From positions 3,658,001-3,722,000 of the forward strand of contig NZ_CP013926.1 in the NCBI RefSeq assembly GCF_001562115.1: DNA of 64,000 nucleotides, given 5' to 3'. Every line of letters starts with the position of its first letter. Within the stretch, counting starts at the first letter, position 1. The translations under genes were made by a program, and so were the position numbers. Positions 49,281 through 58,021 of the stretch are shown here, piece after piece. The notes under the pieces were generated by a model. That model saw nothing but the letters and a program-made list of their open reading frames with translations, had not been told where the DNA came from and searched no databases. The stretch is from Alteromonas stellipolaris (lineage in GTDB: Bacteria > Pseudomonadota > Gammaproteobacteria > Enterobacterales > Alteromonadaceae).

Positions 49281-50576
49281 GTGTCCTCGGTAAAACTTGT
49301 ATTTTTTACCATATCGGGTGGGTTAACCACATATTGCTATCATTTGGAATCGAGAGTGTCTTCCCTAACCTCAACTGAAAAAGTCAGTAAATTCAGCATT
49401 AGGCAAAAAACACTAATGTTAAACAAGCGCCTCTTCTTACCGGCGTTTGTTGTTGTGCTCCTTGTTTACTCATTCACTCAGGAAGCGACCATCGCGGTTC
49501 TGTCTGATGCCTATTTCCAAGTAGCGGCATTTGTTTACGCATCACTCTCTATTTACTACATTGCCACGTTAAAAGTATCCGCTGAAGCCATCGGCGACTT
49601 TATGCGCAAGCATCCATTTTATGAAGTAGGCTTAGCCTCTTTCCTTGGTGCCCTTCCCGGCTGCGGGGGCGCGATCATAGTCGTCACGCAATACACGCGA
49701 GGTGTCACAAGCTTCGGTGCGGTAGTTGCTGTACTAACAAGTACCATGGGTGACGCCGCGTTCTTATTATTGGCACAAGCGCCGCTTGACGGTTTAACGG
49801 TCATGGGTGTTGGAATGGTGGTGGGTACCCTAACCGGCGTTATTGTGAACCGTTTCCACAATTACCAACCACCGTCCTCGACCAATGCTCTTGCTAGTAC
49901 AGGTGGCAACGAAGGACATAATACCGACGACAGTGAGCAAGCACAAAGTACGGCTTCTTCTTCTATTGATAAACTTTCAACATACTTTTGGCTGATTGTA
50001 GCGTTACCGTCACTTGCCATCGCACTGGCCTTGTCGTTTCAATCGCCAGTTCATGAATATTTAGGTATTACGGAACCAACGTTGCAACTTATGGGTGCTG
50101 TATTGTGCTTATCGGCAATTACACTGTGGTCGTTAAATGGTGGCAGTGACGGTTACGCCTCGCTTACCAAAGAAGATGCTATTACGCCTCCACCACGCTG
50201 GCAGAGTAAAGCCGCGTTAGACACCCAATTTGTATTAGCTTGGGTTGTCGTCGCTTTTTTATTGTTTGAATTATCGATACTGTGGTTTGGACTAGATATA
50301 GGTGCCACGCTGACATCGATGGGCGCAAGCGTTGTAGGCTTAGCAATTTTAGTTGGCTTTTTACCTGGGTGTGGCCCACAAATTTTAATTACCAGTCTGT
50401 ATTTGAATGGTGCAGTGCCATTTTCAGCTCAGCTTGGTAATGCTATTAGTAACGACGGTGATGCATTGTTTCCAGCCATTGCCCTATCGCCAAAAGCGGC
50501 CATTCTAGCCACTGTTTATTCCGCTTTTCCTGCTATAGCAGTAGGTTACGGGTATTATTTTCTATTTGAGAGATAG
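49281..50576 (+). CDS. Putative manganese/heavy-metal exporter (ArsP_2-like, two LPGCG repeats)
   Basis: A membrane protein with about ten hydrophobic segments. Its two halves carry similar motifs, FLGALPGCGGAIIVVTQY and VGFLPGCGPQILITSLYL, each followed later by a T-S-x-x-G-D-A or N-D-G-D-A sequence, so it looks like an internal duplication. The family is described as a putative 10-helix heavy-metal exporter and has been linked to manganese. The GTG at 49281 gives 431 residues; an internal ATG at 49416 (MLNKRLFLPAFVV) is another possible start and neither has a strong ribosome site. A hydrophilic Ser/Thr-rich loop at about 195-235 joins the halves. It is divergent from fumC across the Fur-like box. 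Confidence 0.65.
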   Translation: MSSVKLVFFTISGGLTTYCYHLESRVSSLTSTEKVSKFSIRQKTLMLNKRLFLPAFVVVLLVYSFTQEATIAVLSDAYFQVAAFVYASLSIYYIATLKVSAEAIGDFMRKHPFYEVGLASFLGALPGCGGAIIVVTQYTRGVTSFGAVVAVLTSTMGDAAFLLLAQAPLDGLTVMGVGMVVGTLTGVIVNRFHNYQPPSSTNALASTGGNEGHNTDDSEQAQSTASSSIDKLSTYFWLIVALPSLAIALALSFQSPVHEYLGITEPTLQLMGAVLCLSAITLWSLNGGSDGYASLTKEDAITPPPRWQSKAALDTQFVLAWVVVAFLLFELSILWFGLDIGATLTSMGASVVGLAILVGFLPGCGPQILITSLYLNGAVPFSAQLGNAISNDGDALFPAIALSPKAAILATVYSAFPAIAVGYGYYFLFER

Positions 50577-50640
50577 CGATGCAAGTAACGCTAACCACTG
50601 CATAACACTGTCGGTTTACATTTAACGTATCGACGAGGTG

Positions 50641-51366
50641 CTACTGAGTATCTTCTAACATACTGCCACTATTCAATGCGTCTTCCCACTTAACCGTTTT
50701 AGCTAAGTCTCCGCGCTTTGCATTATATTGGTATACAGTAGTTTCTAGGGTAATTGATGTAGGCTGAAATCCATCGGGTAGCGTAAAGCTTGTATTAATG
50801 GCTTGAAAATATTTAAACCTGTACTCAATTTCTTGCTGAATAAACTCTGGCTCACCAATAGTAACCGTGTACTCCTTCCCTTCCCGCTCACCTACTAAGG
50901 TGACAGCAAGTTTGCCCTTAACTAACGCTTTGTTTTGTCGCTGCTGAAGCACGACAAAACGCATTTGAAATTGATTAGGCTCTGGCAGTGAGACAACCTC
51001 TACACCTTCAATGACAAAACCATCTTGGGTGGTTTCAGGTGCCATAATTCGCTGATAAAAAGCTAATTGCTGTTGAAGCTCAGCCTGCTCGACTTGAACG
51101 TTATTGAGTTGCTCAGTAATCGATTTTTTTTCAAGTTCTGTTAACTGTAATGCGACTTCCAGTTGATTAACCTGAGTCACATATTGATTATTTTCACTGA
51201 CTAATATCGCAATGGTTTTATCTTGAGCGGCTACCTTCACGCTATCGCCCTCATCCACTATTCGCGCTAACTTGTAGCCAAACGCTATCATCACCAGTAA
51301 CAAAGCAGCGACAAGCAATGACCACTTATAATCGCCTAGGAGTTGTTTCAATTTATCAGTTGTCAT
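50641..51366 (-). CDS. Membrane-anchored coiled-coil protein, DUF6776-like
   Basis: A 241-residue protein with one membrane segment (about 14-32), a coiled coil (about 45-108) rich in Gln, Glu and Leu, and a C-terminal beta-rich domain (about 115-230) with NQFQMRFVVLQQRQNKALVKG and YRFKYFQAI. The pattern fits the DUF6776 family in marine gammaproteobacteria. The function is unknown. It is divergent from the CLC gene. Confidence 0.65.
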   Translation of the reverse strand: MTTDKLKQLLGDYKWSLLVAALLLVMIAFGYKLARIVDEGDSVKVAAQDKTIAILVSENNQYVTQVNQLEVALQLTELEKKSITEQLNNVQVEQAELQQQLAFYQRIMAPETTQDGFVIEGVEVVSLPEPNQFQMRFVVLQQRQNKALVKGKLAVTLVGEREGKEYTVTIGEPEFIQQEIEYRFKYFQAINTSFTLPDGFQPTSITLETTVYQYNAKRGDLAKTVKWEDALNSGSMLEDTQ

Positions 51367-51482
51367 GAATAGTTTTGGTTCTTAATTTACTTGAGCCAGA
51401 CACATTAAAATTCTTAACATTATGAATTTCAAGTGTTTGTGGTAAGCTGCTTATATCTACGATTTCTCTACTGTATCACAAC

Positions 51483-53159
51483 ATGCGTTTGCAGGCTTTA
51501 CGACAAGAAGTGGCTCACCCGAGGACGTCTATACAACTTTGCCTCTTGGGTATTGTGGGCGGCGTAAGTGCTGCATCGCTGATCATCATGTTTCGTCTTT
51601 GCGTTGAATGGCTTCAAGCGTCAGGTTTTGGCGCACTGCGGGAGTGGTTCAATGATGAATGGCCGGTTTGGTTTCTCATGCCCTTACTTAGCGTGCTGTG
51701 TATTTTGCTTATTGCCTATATCACTGGTTTTAAGCACTATCGAATGGGTATTCCCTTTGTTATCCATCGAGTAAAATATTACTACGGCCATATTCCCTTT
51801 CGCACCACTATTAATCAGTTTTTCGGCGGTATGCTGGCCTTAGCCGGCGGCTTCGTGGTAGGTCGAGAAGGCCCTTGCGTTCATTTAGGTGCATCGGCCA
51901 GCAGCTTCTTAGGTCAATGGCTACGACTTCCCTATAACAGCATTCGTATTTTAGCGGGATGTGGTATTGCTGCGGGTATATCCGCCTCATTTAACACCCC
52001 GTTTGCGGCAGTTATCTTCGTTATGGAAGTGGTGCTGAGAGAATATAAAATTCATATATTTGTGCCCGTAATGCTTGCCGCCGCCTGTGGCTCGGTGCTA
52101 ACCCGTATCGTATTTGGGCAAGTAAATGAACTGTCGTTTTTGTCTTTTACTGCGTTCAGTCAATGGATGTACCTATACCTCGTTTTATTAGGCGTATTAC
52201 TCGGTATGCTCGCTACATTATTTAATAATCAACTTATGCGGGTAATGACCTGGTTTAGACCTGTCCCTATGGTGTGGCGTCTCATGCTGGCGGCGCTAAT
52301 AACGGGAACCGTGGGTATGTTGTTGCCCGAGGCACTAGGGGCCAACTTTGTTGATGTTGAAACGCTGTTTGCCAGTAACCCAGAAACCCTTTTACTGTGT
52401 GCTATTTTAGTGAGCAAGGTCGTGCTGGCTGTATTTGCTATTGGGCTGGGTATTCCCGGCGGCATTATTGGGCCTGTCATGGTTATCGGCATGCTTGCTG
52501 GCGCTGTACTATTGGTGCCCTTGTCATATTTTATTGACGTGCCTGAATTTACTAACAGCTTTGCCTTATTAGGCATTGCTGGCATGCTTACCGCCGTGCT
52601 TCATGCGCCGTTAGCGGCCTTATCTGCGGTAATGGAGTTATCTTACAGCCCTGAAATTATCCTGCCCGCTATGCTAGTCATCGTGCCTGCTTATGTGACA
52701 TCAACACAGTTTTTCGGCAACCGGTCTATTTTTATTCGCCAATTAGACTATCAAAACTTACCCTATGCTATCTCTTCCATTCGCGAAGCCCTTGAAAAAA
52801 CCGGTGTACTAGCTGCATTAAGCAAAGACTATAAGCTTTTTCATGATGCGCCAGATAAAGCGCTAGAAGACTATTTATCGAAAAATCCGACAAAAATTGT
52901 AATTCAGCAGTCAAAATTTGAAATAGATGTACAGTATCGTCTGGTCCAATATAATGTGAGCTTAGAACATGATGCTAATGCACTCAGTTATCACGAGATG
53001 GAAGGCTTAAATGCCCAAAGCACTCTGCATGAAGTGTATGAACATCTTAAAAATACGCGTTCTGGCGCAGTCTATATTTACGATCAGGAACACAACGACA
53101 TCATTGGCGTTATTACCTGGAATATTTTGCAAAGCTTTTTACAAAAGGCACAGTATTAA
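51483..53159 (+). CDS. CLC-family anion channel/transporter with non-canonical key residues
   Basis: A 558-residue CLC membrane protein with about 12 or more hydrophobic segments (up to about residue 430), then a cytoplasmic C-terminus with a CBS-like part (EVYEHLKNTRSGAVYIYDQEHNDIIGVI). The gating glutamate is present: E129 in GREGP. GLGIPGGIIGP matches the third filter segment. Two residues deviate from E. coli ClcA: the S107 position is M88 (YRMGIP), and the E203 position is V183 (FVMEVV where ClcA has FIIEEM). hemJ follows after 2 bases, so they are cotranscribed. The transported ion and the coupling mode are uncertain. Confidence 0.85.
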   Translation: MRLQALRQEVAHPRTSIQLCLLGIVGGVSAASLIIMFRLCVEWLQASGFGALREWFNDEWPVWFLMPLLSVLCILLIAYITGFKHYRMGIPFVIHRVKYYYGHIPFRTTINQFFGGMLALAGGFVVGREGPCVHLGASASSFLGQWLRLPYNSIRILAGCGIAAGISASFNTPFAAVIFVMEVVLREYKIHIFVPVMLAAACGSVLTRIVFGQVNELSFLSFTAFSQWMYLYLVLLGVLLGMLATLFNNQLMRVMTWFRPVPMVWRLMLAALITGTVGMLLPEALGANFVDVETLFASNPETLLLCAILVSKVVLAVFAIGLGIPGGIIGPVMVIGMLAGAVLLVPLSYFIDVPEFTNSFALLGIAGMLTAVLHAPLAALSAVMELSYSPEIILPAMLVIVPAYVTSTQFFGNRSIFIRQLDYQNLPYAISSIREALEKTGVLAALSKDYKLFHDAPDKALEDYLSKNPTKIVIQQSKFEIDVQYRLVQYNVSLEHDANALSYHEMEGLNAQSTLHEVYEHLKNTRSGAVYIYDQEHNDIIGVITWNILQSFLQKAQY

Positions 53160-53161
53160 CA

Positions 53162-53590
53162 ATGTACATTTTATGGTTTAAAGCACTTCACATTTTCTTC
53201 ATGCTTGCGTGGATGGCAGGTATTTTCTATCTTCCTCGGCTTTTTGTTTACCACGCTGAAGCCACATCGCAAGACGTGAAAGATCAGTTTAAAGTGATGG
53301 AGAGAAGGCTATGGTTTTTTGTCACCCCTTTCGCTTTTTTAACCTTAGCGTTTGGCGTCGCACTTATTGTAAGTTACGGCAGTACGTGGTTTAAAATGTC
53401 AGGTTGGCTGCACATTAAATTCATGCTTTTGCTTGCGCTTTATAGCTATCACTTCTATTTGTTTAAGCTAGTAAAACAATTCTCCCGTGATGAAAACCGT
53501 CACAGTGCCAAATTTTACCGCATTATTAATGAAGCTCCGGTACTGCTTATATTGGCTATTGTTTGTTTAGCAGTAGTAAAACCGCTATAA
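53162..53590 (+). CDS. hemJ: Protoporphyrinogen IX oxidase HemJ
   Basis: A 142-residue membrane enzyme of heme synthesis with four hydrophobic segments. The start LWFKALHIFFMLAWMAGIFY with its conserved histidine, LPRLFVYHAEA, and WLHIKFMLLLALYSYHFYL in the middle are characteristic of HemJ (UPF0093). It begins 2 bases after the CLC gene. Confidence 0.9.
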   Translation: MYILWFKALHIFFMLAWMAGIFYLPRLFVYHAEATSQDVKDQFKVMERRLWFFVTPFAFLTLAFGVALIVSYGSTWFKMSGWLHIKFMLLLALYSYHFYLFKLVKQFSRDENRHSAKFYRIINEAPVLLILAIVCLAVVKPL

Positions 53591-53658
53591 ATTGAACAGG
53601 CCGTATTACCACGGACTGATGTTATGGAATAACCGTTAAATAATCTAAAGGAAACTAC

Positions 53659-53856
53659 ATGGATGATAGTAACCAGCATTTAAAAGACTTGTTGTCGCAA
53701 ACTGATTTGGCGTTTAAAGCGCTGATGCGCCAACCTGGCTCTAGTGAGCTGAGTAACGCTTACGACAGCGCTAAGGCTGAGTTAGACGCCTATATGAAGT
53801 CGTTGCGAAATACCCTTTCTCAGCGCAAACACCTGCAACGCCAGAAAGCCCGTTAA
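53659..53856 (+). CDS. Small helical protein of unknown function
   Basis: A 65-residue, charged, mainly helical protein with AAGGAAA before the ATG. The C-terminus is basic (LSQRKHLQRQKAR). No family is recognised. Its stop overlaps the stop of the convergent gene by 4 bases. Coding likelihood rests on the ribosome site and on the good fit into the space between neighbours. Confidence 0.6.
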   Translation: MDDSNQHLKDLLSQTDLAFKALMRQPGSSELSNAYDSAKAELDAYMKSLRNTLSQRKHLQRQKAR

Positions 53857-54530
53857 GAGGTTTTCGTAAAGGTTTCAAATTGGTTAGGTAATGCTGCGCT
53901 CAGCTCTCCAGCCAGAGCAATATAATCTTGGATCATCGCAGGAAGCTGCTTCCACAATAAGGGTAAGTTTTCTTTTAGCTGTTGAGCTTGGCCGGGGTTA
54001 CGATACTGCAACGCCAGTTCAACATTCGCTAGGGTAGTAAATAACTTCAAGCAACGAGACAGCCTTTTCTCTGGGGTATCTGAGGCATTGATATCTTCAC
54101 GCAAGGCCTCTTTTGCACTTAGCTTTTCCCACGCCTGTTGCCAGACGTCTTCAAGTTGCTGGTGCACATAAAGTAACCCTTCAAGCCATTGGGCTACTTC
54201 AGCTGGTATTTCAGGCGCAGTATCAACCTCACCATCTGAATACTCACAGCGCGTGGGCATTAAGGGGCTGTCGTCTGTCATACACTGCAGGTGAGCCCTT
54301 AAGTTATTCATTAGTACATCCGCTAAAGCATCTACATCTTTGTCTACTAGGGCACTTGAAGAGCTTTGAATCAACCATGGCATCCACTGCTCTGGCATAG
54401 GAATTTCTGGTGATGCCGCAACGGCGAATATCATACCGTCGGCTTTGTAAGCGCTAGGTAGTACATGCGTTAATTTGCCCTTTTCAAACACAGGCAAAAG
54501 AATATCGATGGGACGCGCCGTTTCTGACAT
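53853..54530 (-). CDS. UPF0149-like (YecA-type) protein
   Basis: A 225-residue, acidic, helical protein. MPEQWMPWLIQS and VAQWLEGLLYVHQQLEDVWQQAW resemble the two-part helical repeats of UPF0149 proteins (YecA/YgfB). There is no C-terminal SEC-C metal motif. Function unknown. Convergent with the small helical protein gene by 4 bases. Confidence 0.6.
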   Translation of the reverse strand: MSETARPIDILLPVFEKGKLTHVLPSAYKADGMIFAVAASPEIPMPEQWMPWLIQSSSSALVDKDVDALADVLMNNLRAHLQCMTDDSPLMPTRCEYSDGEVDTAPEIPAEVAQWLEGLLYVHQQLEDVWQQAWEKLSAKEALREDINASDTPEKRLSRCLKLFTTLANVELALQYRNPGQAQQLKENLPLLWKQLPAMIQDYIALAGELSAALPNQFETFTKTS

Positions 54531-54748
54531 TAAAATTTCCTACTAGCCGTTGAAATGACCTATTTATAACCTGTACCCTTCGCGCCCGTTTACAATGTTG
54601 GATTAAAAACGTTGGCTAAAAACGTATTTTTTCAATTGTATCGAAAGCACAAGAACACTGTGAGCGAATAGCAATAGCGTTTGTTTGCGTAGTTGCGCAA
54701 TAGCTAACCTATTGTCATGATAGCAAAACTAAACTAAGAGTGACTGCA

Positions 54749-56005
54749 ATGGCAAAAGATAAATCAGGATATATTATCGCGGCAGCCTTCATTGGCCCAG
54801 GTACAGTAACAACGGCAAGTCTAGCAGGCGCTAACTTCGGTTTTCATTTGGTGTGGGCATTATTGTTTTCAATTTTTGCCACCATCGTATTACAAGATAT
54901 GGCTGCTCGCTTAGGGGTGGCAACGGGCAAAGGCTTGGCATCAGCGATGAAAGACATGGTGTCTACACCATGGCTGAAAATGCTTTTTATTGCGTTAATT
55001 GTTAGCGCAATTGGTATTGGGAACGCCGCCTATGAATCAGGCAACCTTACCGGCGCCGCCATTGGTCTGGATGCGTTTTGGGAAATTGGCACAGGCACTT
55101 GGGCATTTATTCTTGGTGCGCTAGCTATCGCACTGCTTTGGACGGGTAGCTATTCGTGGATAGAAAGCGTACTGGTGTACCTCGTGTTTATTATGGCTGG
55201 GGTGTTTTTCGTTACCCTTGTTGTGGCTAAGCCTGATATATCATTAATGTTTAGCCAGTTACTGCAACCCCGTTTAGCCGCCGATTCTATTACTACCATA
55301 CTTGCGTTAATAGGCACCACCATTGTGCCTTACAACTTATTTCTTCATGCAAGCCTTGTGGCGAAGTCTTCCCCAAACACGGACAAAACGACTTCGGAAA
55401 ACCCAAATACGGAAAATCAAAGCACGATTAAAAAGAATTCTGATAAAAGCGATGCGATTAAAGCGTGCAGAAAACAATCGGCAACGGCTATTAGCATGGG
55501 CGGCTTAATTACCCTTGTGGTGATGGCGACGGCCATGATGGCCTTTTTCAATCAAGCCGCCACTATGGACGCCGGAAACATGGGCGAACAGTTAAAGCCA
55601 GTGTTAGGCGACAAAGCCCAGTGGTTCTTTGCACTAGGTTTATTTGCGGCAGGGCTAACCAGTGCCATCACCGCCCCGCTTGCCGCTGCATATGCGGTTT
55701 GTGGAGCACTGGGGCTTTCTGACGACATGAAAAGTAAAGGATTTCGCACGGTATGGCTGGCAATAATTGTGTGCGGAGTTGCCGTTGCTGCATTAGGGTT
55801 TAAACCTTTGCCGGCTATCTTATTTGCTCAGGCTACCAACGGCTTATTGCTGCCTATTATTGCTATCTTTTTGTTGGTAGTCATGAATAAAAGCAAAGCC
55901 CTCGGTGATTTCAAAAATACCCTATGGAGTAACATCGCAGGCGTTTTAGTGGTATCGGTTGTGGTGGGGTTAGGTCTTTATAAACTGACTAGCCTATTCA
56001 TCTAA
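54749..56005 (+). CDS. NRAMP-related transporter with altered metal-binding motifs
   Basis: The ATG at 54749 has AAGAG in front and is preferred to a GTG nine bases upstream. The 418-residue protein has about 11 hydrophobic segments and aligns over its length with NRAMP proteins (for example RLGVATGKGLA). The canonical TM1 motif DPGN is GPGT here (G16, T19), and the TM6 motif (A)T-I-M-P-H is T-T-I-V-P-Y (V193, Y195). These are the residues that coordinate Mn or Fe in MntH. A hydrophilic insert (about 207-236) lies after TM6. The substrate is thus unlikely to be the classical one. Confidence 0.8.
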   Translation: MAKDKSGYIIAAAFIGPGTVTTASLAGANFGFHLVWALLFSIFATIVLQDMAARLGVATGKGLASAMKDMVSTPWLKMLFIALIVSAIGIGNAAYESGNLTGAAIGLDAFWEIGTGTWAFILGALAIALLWTGSYSWIESVLVYLVFIMAGVFFVTLVVAKPDISLMFSQLLQPRLAADSITTILALIGTTIVPYNLFLHASLVAKSSPNTDKTTSENPNTENQSTIKKNSDKSDAIKACRKQSATAISMGGLITLVVMATAMMAFFNQAATMDAGNMGEQLKPVLGDKAQWFFALGLFAAGLTSAITAPLAAAYAVCGALGLSDDMKSKGFRTVWLAIIVCGVAVAALGFKPLPAILFAQATNGLLLPIIAIFLLVVMNKSKALGDFKNTLWSNIAGVLVVSVVVGLGLYKLTSLFI

Positions 56006-56024
56006 TCCGCTAATTTTAGCCACT

Positions 56025-56060
56025 AAAAAGCCCGTTATGCGTTAAGCAAACGGGCTTTTT
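56025..56060. terminator. Bidirectional terminator between the NRAMP and PatB genes
   Basis: AAAAAGCCCGTT (56025-56036) pairs with AACGGGCTTTTT (56049-56060). It stands between convergent genes. Confidence 0.8.
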
Positions 56061-56132
56061 AATATGCTAGTGTTTAATTAATAGTTAGCGCGTAAATAGG
56101 GGCTAGCGTGTAATTAGTTGCTAACTGGCCGG

Positions 56133-57278
56133 CTACTTAGCTAAACGTTGTAGCACATCATTAAGCATCGACTGACTGCAGCCGAAGTTTATTCGGAAGT
56201 GATCAGCTTTATGAAAGTCTGCGCCAGGAGAAGGCCCTACGCCTTTCTCTTCTGCCCATGTTTGCACGTTTTCTACGCCTAAACCACTTGCGTCCACCCA
56301 GGCTAAAAAGGTAGCGTCAGGTTTCAACATTGATAACCCGTCGATACCGTTTATCGTTTCATACACGGCATCACGGTTCGCACGTAAATAGTCAATTTGA
56401 GCACTGTGCCAATCATCACACAACGTAAATGCGGCTTCGGTAGCGGCTAATCCCAGCACGGTAACCCAAGGCATAATGCCCGCGGCTGCGCTGGTAAATT
56501 GCTGCCTAAGTTTAGGATCTGGAATAATCGCAAAAGACGTGCCTAAACCAGCTACGTTAAAGGTTTTGCTAGCTGCCATTAAGGTAACGCTGTTGTCGGC
56601 TAAGTTAGCCTCACGTCCTGCCGGAATATGCTTAACGCCTGGCTCTAAAATTAAGTCACAGTGGATTTCATCTGAACATAAACGCACGTCATTCGCGTTA
56701 CAGATATCAGCAACCCGATCAAGCTCTGCTTTAGTTAACACCGAACCAACTGGGTTCATCGGATTACAAAGAATGAATAGCTTACATTTGGGGTCGGCAG
56801 CATTGGCTTCTAATGCTTCAAAATCCAACGTATAACGCTTTCCTTCTGATACTGGGTCAATCACAGTGCCAATATCGATGCGCTCTAGTTCATTTAATTT
56901 TGGCGCCGCTAGCAATGGGGGGTAGTTAGGCGTTTGAATAAGCACCTTATCGCCAGGTTCACAATACGCTTTACAGGCAACGTTAAACGCTGGTACTACA
57001 CCTGGTGTCCACACAATCCATTCTGATTTTACATCCCAATCATGTTTTTGTTTCAACCAGCGCTGAATTGCGCTTATAGCGCCTTGATGCTGACCAGGTA
57101 ATACATAACCTAAGTTGCCGTGCTCTACTTGTGCTGAAATTGCATCCAAAATAGGCTGTGCGCAACGAAATTCAGTGTCTGCAACCCAAGCAGGAATAAT
57201 GTCCTTACCTTTGTATTTCTGCCACTTAAACGAATAGGTATCTTTACGAGGTGGGGTTTGGTCAAAATTAAACGTCAC
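56133..57278 (-). CDS. PatB/MalY-type PLP-dependent C-S lyase (aminotransferase fold)
   Basis: A 381-residue fold-type I PLP enzyme. The PLP lysine is K238 in AASKTFNVAGLG, the sequences WTPGVVPAFN, CNPMNPVGSV and CSDEIHCDLIL are the PatB/MalY pattern. Members cleave cystathionine or related C-S bonds and MalY also acts as a regulator in E. coli. Which substrate is used is not predictable. A single gene, convergent with the NRAMP gene. Confidence 0.88.
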   Translation of the reverse strand: MTFNFDQTPPRKDTYSFKWQKYKGKDIIPAWVADTEFRCAQPILDAISAQVEHGNLGYVLPGQHQGAISAIQRWLKQKHDWDVKSEWIVWTPGVVPAFNVACKAYCEPGDKVLIQTPNYPPLLAAPKLNELERIDIGTVIDPVSEGKRYTLDFEALEANAADPKCKLFILCNPMNPVGSVLTKAELDRVADICNANDVRLCSDEIHCDLILEPGVKHIPAGREANLADNSVTLMAASKTFNVAGLGTSFAIIPDPKLRQQFTSAAAGIMPWVTVLGLAATEAAFTLCDDWHSAQIDYLRANRDAVYETINGIDGLSMLKPDATFLAWVDASGLGVENVQTWAEEKGVGPSPGADFHKADHFRINFGCSQSMLNDVLQRLAK

Positions 57279-57419
57279 ACTTTCATCCTGTTGCCATTAC
57301 ATTATGAGCACCAGTGTAATAATTCGTAAGCATATAAACTAGCGCTGCTTAGATCATTTAGGACTTTTTTATTTGTTTGCTAACACCATTGCATACTTTT
57401 GCTGACGAGTAGCTCGTTA

Positions 57420-57812
57420 CTAACTAACGCGACTTTTTGTTTTTGCTAGCACTACGGATTTCGCCTTTGCGGCCAAGGCGTCCATTTCTAGGGGTTTCGC
57501 TAAAAATCCAGATACACCTAATTTGCGTGCTTCCATAACGAGTTCTTTATTAGGATCGCCAGTGATAAGTAAAAAAGGAACGGATAAATTCGCCGACCGG
57601 CATGCTTTTAATAAGCTTATGCCATCATACTCTTTCATGACTTGGTCGCTAATAATAAGTTGTAGTGTGTCTGGCGTTTGTTGAAGTAAAAATTCACGAG
57701 CAATTTTACTTCGGCTAAATGGGTAAACCGTAGCCGACAAGCGGGTTTCTAATGCATCGGTAATAAGATCGAGCGTGATAACATCGTCTTCAATAACTGC
57801 TACAGAGAACAC
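57420..57812 (-). CDS. Stand-alone response-regulator receiver protein
   Basis: A 130-residue CheY-like receiver with no output domain. The acidic pocket is E8, D9, D10 (VIEDDV), the phosphoacceptor D56 (LIISDQVM), the switch T in LLITGDPN, and the lysine in LAKPL. It ends with basic residues. No kinase gene is next to it, so the partner is elsewhere. The terminator between it and typA belongs to typA. Confidence 0.85.
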   Translation of the reverse strand: MFSVAVIEDDVITLDLITDALETRLSATVYPFSRSKIAREFLLQQTPDTLQLIISDQVMKEYDGISLLKACRSANLSVPFLLITGDPNKELVMEARKLGVSGFLAKPLEMDALAAKAKSVVLAKTKSRVS

Positions 57813-57935
57813 GGGCTTAGCCTTTTTAGTTTCATTAACTTGATGATAGAGGCCAAACTCGATGTTGCCAACTCATCTTTCGTCGAAATTTCAGCAAAAT
57901 GCTTTAGCAAAAAGCGCCAGCAAAAATACGTTGGC

Positions 57936-57966
57936 AAAAAAAACGCCGGCTTTAGGGCCGGCGTTT
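57936..57966 (-). terminator. Terminator after typA
   Basis: AAACGCCGGC (57941-57950) pairs with GCCGGCGTTT (57957-57966). On the minus strand it is followed by a run of eight T. Confidence 0.85.
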
Positions 57967-58021
57967 CTTGAATCATCTTTACTGCTTTTAATTACCTACA
58001 AGGCTATCAAAGCAAAAGTGA

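Noticed and set aside
51367..51482. Fluoride riboswitch before the CLC gene
   Set aside because: The 116-base leader lacks the crcB-motif core, so the Met filter residue is not supported by a fluoride switch.
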